NCBI RefSeq assembly: GCF_904848585.1
Contig: NZ_CAJHCR010000010.1
Span: forward strand, 186,001 to 250,000
DNA: 64,000 bases
DNA from: Paraburkholderia kirstenboschensis
GTDB lineage: Bacteria > Pseudomonadota > Gammaproteobacteria > Burkholderiales > Burkholderiaceae
Reading direction: 5' to 3'
Shown: positions 16,689-23,889 of the stretch, piece after piece
Layout of the letters: each line of letters starts with the position of its first letter
Position numbering within the stretch: position 1 is the first letter of the stretch
Made by a program: the position numbers and the translations under genes
Notes under the pieces: generated by a model
What the model was told of the DNA's origin: nothing
Seen by the model: the letters and a program-made list of their open reading frames with translations, nothing else
The model's database searches: none

Positions 16689-17254
16689 TTGTATTTGTCC
16701 GTCCTGATGCAGACGATCAGCGTCACGCGATCAATCTTGCTGTTGTTCTCGACCCAATGATTCTTGCGGTTATCGAAGCGCCAGATTTCCCCCTCTTTGG
16801 GGTTCAGCGCCTCAGTCGTACCGTCGTGGTCACAGAAGAATTCAGCGCCGGGAGCGCTGCGCAACGACACATAGAACTTGTCGTAGTACTCGACGTGCCA
16901 GCCTCGGTCCACATGCGCAGCGATACCGCCTCCGGGCGGGATGCGCGTGATGAGAACGCCGCCAAGCATTTCGCCCTGAACCTTCGCCATCAGGTCGAAG
17001 ATGATCGGGCGCATCTGAGGCAGCGCATGCCATGCCGGATACCAGACTGGCACGTGCTCAGCGTTGAACGACTCGCGATCCTGATATCGCGATTTATCGT
17101 TGTACCTGACCCAGATATCCGACATGCGCGCGTGCGGCGTGCCATCCGATTCCTTGCGCTCCCGGTGCGCGTCCCATAGATCAGGCTGCGCGTCGATGGC
17201 CGACATGAGCGGAGCGACGTCCACGCCCGAGGCGATTTGCAGGAAATGTCGCAT
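16685..17254 (-). CDS. 2OG-Fe(II) oxygenase, aspartyl/asparaginyl beta-hydroxylase-like
   Basis: 189 residues. GVLITRIPPGGGIAAHVDRG carries the HxD iron-binding pair (HVD). The distal His is in NRKNHWVENN and the 2OG-binding Arg is in KIDRVTLIV. The N-terminal part contains SDIWVRYND. This order fits the Asp/Asn beta-hydroxylase-like double-stranded beta-helix fold. It would hydroxylate a protein or small molecule using 2-oxoglutarate and O2. It lies within the virion gene cluster, overlapping neighbours on both sides. Confidence 0.75.
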   Translation of the reverse strand: MRHFLQIASGVDVAPLMSAIDAQPDLWDAHRERKESDGTPHARMSDIWVRYNDKSRYQDRESFNAEHVPVWYPAWHALPQMRPIIFDLMAKVQGEMLGGVLITRIPPGGGIAAHVDRGWHVEYYDKFYVSLRSAPGAEFFCDHDGTTEALNPKEGEIWRFDNRKNHWVENNSKIDRVTLIVCIRTDKYK

Positions 17255-17586
17255 CAGCTCGGCACGTATTCGATTCCGCTGATATTCAGCGTGCAGGCGA
17301 GGCCATCGGCGTAAAGCTGCGTGCCGGGCTCCATTTTGTGATTCACGATTTCGGGGACGGCAATCGTCGCGCCGGGGCCGACCACCTTGCTCGCGATCTT
17401 TGTCGGCGCGCCAGCGGAACCAGCATTCGGAACCTTGTAGACGTTCACCGTCACAACGGCGCCAGTCGGATTGCAGATGCTGCCGGCGTGGAGTGCGCCG
17501 TATGTACCGGCCGGCGTCGTGTAATAGGAAACAGCGCTGCCCGTAAGCGTCTGGGCCGCCACCATTTCGCGATATTTGGTCGTCAT
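17254..17586 (-). CDS. Small virion-associated protein
   Basis: 110 residues, beta-rich, rich in Gly, Val and Thr (TPAGTYGALHAGSICNPTGA, VVGPGATIAVPEIVNHKM, TLNISGIEYVPS). It looks like a decoration or beta-sandwich structural protein. Its stop overlaps the next start. No family recognised. Confidence 0.55.
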   Translation of the reverse strand: MTTKYREMVAAQTLTGSAVSYYTTPAGTYGALHAGSICNPTGAVVTVNVYKVPNAGSAGAPTKIASKVVGPGATIAVPEIVNHKMEPGTQLYADGLACTLNISGIEYVPS

Positions 17587-17589
17587 GCT

Positions 17590-18093
17590 TTAGCCTCGCG
17601 CATAGACTTTGGACACGCCGACCGGAATGGCTGACGTGAAGATGATCGTGTTGCCTGAAACGCTGTATTGGTCCGTCGCCTGGAATGTTCCATCGAAGTG
17701 GACAAGCACCGCAGCCTTCGATGTGTAGACCTTCGAGAGCGTCAGGGTTGTCGTGGTGCCCGGTGTAAAGCTCGGGCCCGCCGTGAAAATGTCCTCGACC
17801 GGATCAGCAGGCACATACGGCGCGCTGACAGGCTCCGGCGGCGCATCGGCTGCTACATGCGGATATGCAACAGGCGCAGGCGCATCCTGTTCGGGCTGGA
17901 ATAGCGAATACGGCACCTGTGCGTCAATGAGCGGCGTGTAATCAATCTGCGCAGGCGGCGTCGGCGTGCCGGTGCCCCCGGTGCGCTGGAACATCGCCAG
18001 CAGGAACGCCCACCATACCTGAGTGATGCGCCCCGACTGATCCAAGAACGGCACACCCGGATTCGGGATATTGCTGTTCGTGGCGTCGCTCAC
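17590..18093 (-). CDS. Virion protein sharing a module with the tailspike
   Basis: 167 residues. The N-terminal PNPGVPFLDQSGRITQVWWA and FLLAMFQRTGG is a motif seen in phage baseplate/tail-adaptor proteins. A Pro-rich linker (about 45-105) follows. The C-terminal 60 residues (FTPGTTTTLTL...HFDGTFQATDQYSV...IPVGVSKVY) closely match tailspike residues about 115-175. It occupies the place of P22 gp26/gp14, so it may be a tail-tip or spike-adaptor protein. Confidence 0.6.
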   Translation of the reverse strand: MSDATNSNIPNPGVPFLDQSGRITQVWWAFLLAMFQRTGGTGTPTPPAQIDYTPLIDAQVPYSLFQPEQDAPAPVAYPHVAADAPPEPVSAPYVPADPVEDIFTAGPSFTPGTTTTLTLSKVYTSKAAVLVHFDGTFQATDQYSVSGNTIIFTSAIPVGVSKVYARG

Positions 18094-19514
18094 GTGCGTG
18101 CCCTCGACACATCGACGAACGCACCATTAAGCGCAGTCCTGACGGGCGCGGACCATGACAGTTCGAACACGCGATCACGCGCATAGCCGAGCCGCTGGAA
18201 CTGGATGGAGGTCAGGTATTCGCCGACCTTGCCGAGGCTGCCCACGACCCAATTACCCCAGCTACGGCCCCGGTCGTCGCTCCAGCGCAGCCGGATTTCA
18301 GGATCGGCCGAGTCATCCGGCAAGCCGTTGCCGACTTCCATGTCTGCGATGAACTGGCGGAACAGCACGCGATTACCGTCGGCGCCGAGAATGTGCGGGA
18401 ACGCGCGCACATATTCGATCGTCACGCCGTTGTCTGTGTAGGCGTTCGGGTCGAGCATGTACACGTTGCCCGTTTGCCAGTCGCCGACGAGATTGCGCCC
18501 GTTGTTGAACGAGTGGCAGTTCATCCGGTGGCGGCTGAATGTGCCATCTGCCTCGAGATAGCCGCGCTGATGCCATTGCGCCGTCACCACGTCAAAGCAC
18601 CACGTCGCATTGGCGGTCGGGAACGTCAGCACATAGAAGGCGTGGCCGCCCTGCTGGTATGAGAACCCGATTGCGTCGTCCACGCGCGAGTAATCGGACA
18701 GCGCCTGCTCGATTGCGTGCGTCGAAATGCGCTCTGCCTGATAGTTACGGCCAGCGAAAACGATGTTCTGCCCTTGCAGATCCCGTCCGAGCCAGAACAG
18801 CGCGAGGTCGATCTTTGCAACCGAGTGTTTGGCTGCGCACCCGTGCTCGATGAACACGCCCGGCATGCGACCGAACGTAAAATCGGTGGCGCCCGTGTTG
18901 TACCAGACCTCTGTAGTCAGTTCGCCAAAGAGCCAGATTTCCCGGTGCATCACGGCGAGCGTGACCAGGTTGTCCGAATAGGTCGATTTCGACGCAATGT
19001 CGAGCGGATCGAACGTCACACCGTCGAACAGCGAAATATAGAACTGCGGCGTGCCGGGCCGATTGAACAGAAAGTAGCCGTCGACCAGATCAACCCTGTC
19101 CGCGCCATAGAACGCCGGATCGGTCACCGGCGACATGACATTCGTCGCGATCTTCACGGTGTACCCGGAAACCGTCCCGTCGACCACAAACAGGTCTGTC
19201 CCGTTGTCGACCATCGAAACCGGGCCTGACGACGACCCGAGCAAGCCGATCTGCGTGTACACATTCGACTGGCTGACGGCATAGAAGTTGGCCCCGACGA
19301 CCTCGTACCGGTTGCCGTTGCTCGCGGTGTAGATGCCGCGGCTCTCCCCACTTACCGGCGGTGTCGAGACGAGTGTCAGGCCCGGCGTCGGGTAATAGGT
19401 GAACGGACACGGCGCGTCCTGCGGGTTCGCTTCTGCGTACAGGTTCACCGAGCGTTGCGCCTCAGCGATCACACTGCGCGACTGATACGCGCCGGTCGTG
19501 AGCGGGACGCGCAT
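18090..19514 (-). CDS. P22 gp10-like head completion / DNA stabilisation protein
   Basis: 474 residues, nearly the same length as P22 gp10 (472). It is beta-propeller-like in composition, with the start RSVNLYAEANPQDAPCPFTY...PTPGLTLVS, the motif GESRGIYTASNGNRYEVVG and a C-terminal IRLRWSDDRGRSWGNWV...ARDRVFELSWSAP. In P22 gp10 forms a hexameric ring at the tail hub that keeps DNA in the capsid. It directly follows the gp4-like gene, the same order as in P22. Confidence 0.75.
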   Translation of the reverse strand: MRVPLTTGAYQSRSVIAEAQRSVNLYAEANPQDAPCPFTYYPTPGLTLVSTPPVSGESRGIYTASNGNRYEVVGANFYAVSQSNVYTQIGLLGSSSGPVSMVDNGTDLFVVDGTVSGYTVKIATNVMSPVTDPAFYGADRVDLVDGYFLFNRPGTPQFYISLFDGVTFDPLDIASKSTYSDNLVTLAVMHREIWLFGELTTEVWYNTGATDFTFGRMPGVFIEHGCAAKHSVAKIDLALFWLGRDLQGQNIVFAGRNYQAERISTHAIEQALSDYSRVDDAIGFSYQQGGHAFYVLTFPTANATWCFDVVTAQWHQRGYLEADGTFSRHRMNCHSFNNGRNLVGDWQTGNVYMLDPNAYTDNGVTIEYVRAFPHILGADGNRVLFRQFIADMEVGNGLPDDSADPEIRLRWSDDRGRSWGNWVVGSLGKVGEYLTSIQFQRLGYARDRVFELSWSAPVRTALNGAFVDVSRART

Positions 19515-20233
19515 CAGTTCGACTCCGTGTCGCTGTAGATGTTATAGCGCGACTTCGACATGAGCCCGCGCGGCATCGTCAACTGCGGAATCTGATTGTT
19601 CATGCGCTTGATGACGCGCTTCGCGTTCATCGCGAGCCGCACGAGCGAAGGCGTCGGCTCAAGCTGATACGACGGGCACAGATAGATGCCGAGGTTGTAG
19701 CGGATCGCCGCCATATACGGCGCCGGCAGACTTACCACAGTTCCGGCGGCGGAAAACTGCGGCAACGTGTCCATCGTGACGATGTGCAGCTCGTAGCTGC
19801 TGTTCGGCACCGGATACAGGAACAGGTTGCCAAGCGGGAACGCGGAGTCGTAGAACGCCCATTCCGGGAACGACGACAGCGTTTTGAGACTGATCCGCGC
19901 ATAGTCCTCGCGCGCGTCGATCATGTTGATGCGGTAGTCGACCGCGCTTCCTGCGCCGCTGCTCGTCAGGCGCGCATAGGCCGCGTTGATCTTGATCGGA
20001 CGCGCGACATTGAAATCGCCGCCGATGCCGACCGTGTATGACTGCGCACCAGTCGATTGCTTGGCCGTATCCACCAGGTGATAGACGCTCAGACGTTCCG
20101 CCGCCCACTGGCCGAGCATCATGTTCAGCGTCGCGAGCGCATCGGCCGTATCTTCGGCAGAGACAGCCTGACCGACGCCGAGCGCGCCAATATCCTTCAG
20201 CGCGAGCGTGATCAGATCGGCGGCGGTCGTCAC
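19514..20233 (-). CDS. P22 gp4-like head-to-tail adaptor
   Basis: 239 residues. The N-terminus MTTAADLITLALKDIGALGV and ALATLNMMLGQWAAERLSVY fits the helical start of the gp4 tail-accessory family (ALxxLGV...LxxMMxxW). The later APYMAAIRYNLGIYLCPSYQ is the conserved helix. It lies between the coat/HNH region and gp10-like gene. It is longer than P22 gp4 (166), with an inserted beta-rich segment. Confidence 0.65.
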   Translation of the reverse strand: MTTAADLITLALKDIGALGVGQAVSAEDTADALATLNMMLGQWAAERLSVYHLVDTAKQSTGAQSYTVGIGGDFNVARPIKINAAYARLTSSGAGSAVDYRINMIDAREDYARISLKTLSSFPEWAFYDSAFPLGNLFLYPVPNSSYELHIVTMDTLPQFSAAGTVVSLPAPYMAAIRYNLGIYLCPSYQLEPTPSLVRLAMNAKRVIKRMNNQIPQLTMPRGLMSKSRYNIYSDTESN

Positions 20234-20577
20234 GCTACCTCCAGAGCCGCACGAATCTTCTCAGCCGACCAGCGCTTGTCGATCTTCACGCCTTTTTCAT
20301 CGGCGATCTGGATCAGCATCGCGCGCTCGTCGGTCAGTTCGGGCTCGGGCTCAGCCGGCGCGAGCGCAGCCTCTTCCTCGGCGCTATGAACAAGCTTGTC
20401 GCCGACCCACTTGGGGTAATGCTGGAACGTCTCGGAATCGATATAGACCTTCGGCGGATTGTGTTTCTCGTCCGACCATCCCTCGCCGAGCGCTTCCAGT
20501 TCCTCGCGCGAATGCACAATGCGCTCCTGCTTGCCGTTGCGCGTCCACTTCGGGAACTCAACATAGGTGTAAGGCAT
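20230..20577 (-). CDS. Phage protein with C-terminal HeH/LEM-like motif
   Basis: 115 residues from ATG 20577 (MPYTYVEFPKWTRNGKQERI). The C-terminal LIQIADEKGVKIDKRWSAEK-IRAAL looks like a helix-extended-loop-helix (HeH/LEM) DNA- or protein-binding motif, common at the end of small head proteins. In-frame extension to 20778 would pass through the terminator at 20639-20661 and overlap the HNH gene, so the internal start is preferred. Confidence 0.6.
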   Translation of the reverse strand: MPYTYVEFPKWTRNGKQERIVHSREELEALGEGWSDEKHNPPKVYIDSETFQHYPKWVGDKLVHSAEEEAALAPAEPEPELTDERAMLIQIADEKGVKIDKRWSAEKIRAALEVA

Positions 20578-20638
20578 TAGCCACTCCAGCGGTAGGTATG
20601 GACCGAAAGCAATTCCGAACATTTCAGCCCCAGAAATG

Positions 20639-20661
20639 AAAAAGGCCCACCGAAGTGGGCC
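20639..20661 (-). terminator. Intrinsic terminator after the HNH endonuclease gene
   Basis: On the minus strand GGCCCAC (20661-20655) pairs with GTGGGCC (20650-20644), then TTTTT. It separates the HNH gene from the downstream structural genes. Confidence 0.75.
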
Positions 20662-20680
20662 CGCTTGTTTGTCTTGCATG

Positions 20681-21283
20681 TCAGGTGACGTGCTTCCACG
20701 TCTGTCCGCGTCGGACTGCATAGATACTTGATCTAGCAATTCCGAGTCGCTTTGAAAGCTGTGATTCTGTTTCGGCACTGGCTCGTATCTCTCTCACAAG
20801 ATCAGGAGTCAGCTTTGCATTGCCATGCTTCTCGCCAAGCGCGTTCCCGTATGCATGGCGACCCTTCGCCATCTTGTCGTCCATGTTTCCCTGTTGAGAT
20901 CCAAGGAACAGATGCTCTGGATTGACGCATTTCGGGTTGTCGCAACTGTGAAGCACATACAGCGTCTGATAGGCGCTTTCCGAATTGACAGGTATCTCGC
21001 CTTTATAGATCAGCCAAGATGCCCGGTGTGTCAGGATTGGCCGGTCGCCATTCAGATTGAATTGCCCGTACCCGGTCTTGTTCAGACTTCCGGTCCAATG
21101 CCAGCAACCGGACTCCATCTTCTCAACCCGTTTCTCGAACCGTTCGCGCTTCGACAGACCGTGATGCTGAGTCTGAAGCTGCTTATCTATCGTTTTGCCA
21201 AGTCGCATGCGCTCATAGTGAGTGCCACACAGACCGCGCGACTTGGCTTTTTTCCCACAACCAGCAACACAGCAAGTTTCCAT
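20681..21283 (-). CDS. HNH homing-type endonuclease
   Basis: 200 residues. An N-terminal zinc-binding segment (CCVAGCGKKAKSRGLCGTHY, four Cys and one His) leads into the HNH core: WHWTGSLNKTGYGQFNLNGD, LTHRASWLIYKGEIP, LHSCDNPKCVNPEHLFLGSQ. A C-terminal helix-turn-helix (KLTPDLVREIRASAETES...LGIARSSIYAVRRG) binds DNA. It is a free-standing phage HNH endonuclease inserted between coat and head-completion genes. ATG 21283 follows GAGGGG at 5 nt; a GTG two codons upstream is the alternative. Confidence 0.85.
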   Translation of the reverse strand: METCCVAGCGKKAKSRGLCGTHYERMRLGKTIDKQLQTQHHGLSKRERFEKRVEKMESGCWHWTGSLNKTGYGQFNLNGDRPILTHRASWLIYKGEIPVNSESAYQTLYVLHSCDNPKCVNPEHLFLGSQQGNMDDKMAKGRHAYGNALGEKHGNAKLTPDLVREIRASAETESQLSKRLGIARSSIYAVRRGQTWKHVT

Positions 21284-21335
21284 ATCCACCCCTCACTTGT
21301 ACAAACATGATAAGGTAGATACGGAATGCAATCAA

Positions 21336-22538
21336 CTAGCCAGCAATTCTACAGGCCAGCTCATTGTAAATAGGGCGCCACCCGTACAAAACATCAATAC
21401 GGCATGGAAAAGTGTCCGTGCCGATCGCGTACTGACGCACGATCCGCATGGAGATGCCCTTGTGATTGCGGCGGCCAGAGAAGTCCACGCCTTCCGGCAT
21501 TTGCAGGTCAGCAGTCGCAAGCGTGAAGGCGTTCTTGTGGTACGCCATGTTCACGGTGTACTGCGTGCCCGCAGCGACGTCCCACGTGACCACAGCAGCG
21601 TTCGCCGGGCCAGCGCTGACCGTCTGATACTGCTGGTTCGACGCAGCGGTGTTGATCGACGGGAAGATCGACAGCGTGGCATTGCCCGAGCCGTCAGCGG
21701 TCGCCGCAGTAAGCACCGTGAACTGGCGCAGCACGCGCGTCGACTGGCGCGATTGCGGGTTCACTGCGAACACGCCGGCGATGGTGAAGGTATCGCCAGC
21801 CGCGACCGTCGCAGCAGCGCCCAGACCGGTCACGAGCAGCGTGCTACCCGTTTGACCTGCACCCGAAACCGTGCCGTTGGTGCGCGTGCCTGCGGTCGCC
21901 TGACGCACGTTCTGGTCCATGCCGATGTCGAAGCCCAACGCCGGCACGAAGATGCCGCTTGCGTACTGGTCGCTGATCTTCTGCGGCGCATTGAACAGGC
22001 CGGCGGCAGACTTCACCATTGAGCCGTTCGCAGCCGGGTCCCATACGACCGTGCGCTGACCGTCGCGCGGCGTGGCTTCCTGATCGAGGCGCGTGCCGGC
22101 GGCCAGCAGCGTTGCGATGTCGCTCGGCGTGGTGCCAGCCGTGCCAACCTGATTCGCAACCGTGGTGTACAGACCCAGGCCGTCGAGGTCGATCTTGTTG
22201 GCGATCGTCGCCATCGCTGGCGCCAGATAGCGCTCAGCGAAGTCGTCAATGTTCAACGTCAGTTCCTGCGACGAGAACGTGAAGTCGACGTGGAACTGCG
22301 TGTCGAGCGTGACCGGCACGACGGTTTCCACCACGTTTTCGAGGTTCAGCGCGGGGCCGGTCGTACCGACGAAGCGCACCGGCTTGCGCACGTTGACGGT
22401 CGAGCCGACCTTAGCGCCCTTGACGGCGAATTCGTCGCTGTATTCCTTGTTCACGCGCGACGAGAACGCCAGGTTGTTTTCGAGGATCATCAACGACTTG
22501 TCGAGGATCTTGCTGGTATTGAGAAGGGTATTAGCCAT
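21336..22538 (-). CDS. Major capsid protein, P22 coat-like
   Basis: 400 residues, close to P22 coat (430). It starts MANTLLNTSKILDKSLMILE and then NLAFSSRVNKEYSDEF...GSTVNVRKP, the typical N-terminal arm of the P22 coat family. A Gly/Thr-rich middle region around 210-300 would be the accessory (I-like) domain. The end reads GWRPIYNELACRIAG. It follows the scaffold gene by 9 bp. Confidence 0.85.
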   Translation of the reverse strand: MANTLLNTSKILDKSLMILENNLAFSSRVNKEYSDEFAVKGAKVGSTVNVRKPVRFVGTTGPALNLENVVETVVPVTLDTQFHVDFTFSSQELTLNIDDFAERYLAPAMATIANKIDLDGLGLYTTVANQVGTAGTTPSDIATLLAAGTRLDQEATPRDGQRTVVWDPAANGSMVKSAAGLFNAPQKISDQYASGIFVPALGFDIGMDQNVRQATAGTRTNGTVSGAGQTGSTLLVTGLGAAATVAAGDTFTIAGVFAVNPQSRQSTRVLRQFTVLTAATADGSGNATLSIFPSINTAASNQQYQTVSAGPANAAVVTWDVAAGTQYTVNMAYHKNAFTLATADLQMPEGVDFSGRRNHKGISMRIVRQYAIGTDTFPCRIDVLYGWRPIYNELACRIAG

Positions 22539-22547
22539 TTTTCAGCC

Positions 22548-23288
22548 TCATTTGGAGCCGTGTTTCTTCCACCACGCGATCTGCTCGGCTGCCGTCGCGA
22601 ACTCTTCGGGCTCGACAGGCGCAGACCGTCCGCCGATCGGGTTGATCGGTGCGGGGGCGTTGGAAACGGGTTTGGGTTTTGCCTGACCGACCGTCGATTC
22701 GAGACGGGCCAGTTCAAGCGCCATGCGCAACGGAGGAAGGGACAGCAGGCGTTCAGCGACTTCCGGGTTCTGGCCGAGGTGATGCAATACCTTGTGGCCG
22801 GCGTCCATCGCCGTGACGGCTTCGAGAAACTCGGGCGATGCGCCGCCGAGCATCTGGAACGTCCGCAACGATGAATCCCAGTCGGATGCAAATTCGGTCT
22901 TACCTGCGTCGAACACCTTGTTGCAGGCTTCGTCGAACTTCTCCTGCTGGATGAGGCGCCGCGCTTCGGCCCGCACGTCATCGGCGCTCATCTGCCGCTG
23001 TTGGGGCTGCTGCTGCGTCGTCTCTGCCGGCTGCTGGTACTGCCGCAACTGAGCTTCCAGTGCTTCGCGCTGCCGCTTTTCCTCGTGTTTCTCCCGCGTG
23101 AGCTGGTCGATGCGTCGTTGAACCCAATCGTTCTTGGGCTTTTCCTGCTGCGACTGCTGCTCGATCTGCTCTGCGGTTTGCCCGGCGCCCGGGTCCGTGC
23201 TTACTTCGGCGGGCTGTTGCGCCTGTTCCGTGGAGGCCGTAGGCGTGACGTTCTCTACTTCGGTTGAAGCGTTCTCATCGGTTTGCAT
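22548..23288 (-). CDS. Phage scaffolding protein
   Basis: 246 residues, very rich in Gln, Glu and Ala. The acidic N-terminal part MQTDENASTEVENVTPTAST is disordered. A predicted helix/coiled coil covers about 45-130 (VQRRIDQLTREKHEEKRQRE). The basic end AEQIAWWKKHGSK fits a coat-binding C-terminus, as in P22 gp8. The gene lies directly upstream of coat. ATG 23288 is used because the in-frame extension to 23354 starts inside a terminator hairpin. Confidence 0.8.
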   Translation of the reverse strand: MQTDENASTEVENVTPTASTEQAQQPAEVSTDPGAGQTAEQIEQQSQQEKPKNDWVQRRIDQLTREKHEEKRQREALEAQLRQYQQPAETTQQQPQQRQMSADDVRAEARRLIQQEKFDEACNKVFDAGKTEFASDWDSSLRTFQMLGGASPEFLEAVTAMDAGHKVLHHLGQNPEVAERLLSLPPLRMALELARLESTVGQAKPKPVSNAPAPINPIGGRSAPVEPEEFATAAEQIAWWKKHGSK

Positions 23289-23337
23289 GGACGTATCCAA
23301 GGATTGAGCCCGGTGATGCCGCGCCGGTACGGAAAGC

Positions 23338-23370
23338 AAAAAGGCCCGCTCCATTGCTGGAAACGGGCCT
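23338..23370 (-). terminator. Intrinsic terminator between small head gene and scaffold
   Basis: On the minus strand GGCCCG (23369-23364) pairs with CGGGCC (23348-23343), with extra inner pairing, and is followed by TTTTT. It probably adjusts the ratio of portal to scaffold/coat, or requires antitermination. Confidence 0.7.
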
Positions 23371-23389
23371 TCTGGAAAGCTGTGATCAG

Positions 23390-23581
23390 TTATTTGCGGC
23401 GGCCTTGTGCGTGATCGTCGAACGCTTCGGCTAATTTGAAAGCCATCAAGACGATGTCGTCCCCTCGCAATTCCATAGCCGTCGGATTCGCTGCGAACGA
23501 AACGATCAGCTTCTTCGCAAGCTCTTCAACGCGCATTTCGCGAAGGTGGCTTGCGGGAATGTTCGCGATCGCTCCAAACAT
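23390..23581 (-). CDS. Small hypothetical phage protein
   Basis: 63 residues, mostly helical (MFGAIANIPASHLREMRVEE, LAKKLIVSFAANPTAMELRG, then DDIVLMAFKLAEAFDDHA). Starts at the stop of the preceding gene. No family recognised; coding is supported by tight packing in the operon and protein-like composition. Confidence 0.6.
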   Translation of the reverse strand: MFGAIANIPASHLREMRVEELAKKLIVSFAANPTAMELRGDDIVLMAFKLAEAFDDHAQGRRK

Positions 23582-23889
23582 CAGCGTTGGCCCCCAATGA
23601 TGTATTGCTCGGTCGCCGGTACGATTGCGCCGCCGGTCGTGTTCACGTACTGGATCGCCAGGGTGTTCGCCGCGGAGACGCGCACATTGCCGATCGACAG
23701 GCCCACTTGATGCGATGCCTTATTCACGTCGATGGAATCGCCCACGGCGAGGCCGGGAACGGTGAACGTCTGCTCGGCGCTCGTGTTAGCCGCGACGGAT
23801 GCAGGCGCCAGAACCTGCTTGATGTTGTAGAGGCCCTGAATCGGCGTCGTGCTGCCGAGGTCCTGGAGAATTCCTGTGTAACCGGCCAT
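23581..23889 (-). CDS. Probable head decoration/fibre base protein
   Basis: 102 residues. AEQTFTVPGLAVGDSIDVNK and RVSAANTLAIQYVNTTGGAI are motifs I associate with small head proteins in many tailed phages. Beta-rich, no enzyme motif. It sits between the portal and scaffold genes, one base after the portal stop. Confidence 0.6.
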   Translation of the reverse strand: MAGYTGILQDLGSTTPIQGLYNIKQVLAPASVAANTSAEQTFTVPGLAVGDSIDVNKASHQVGLSIGNVRVSAANTLAIQYVNTTGGAIVPATEQYIIGGQR

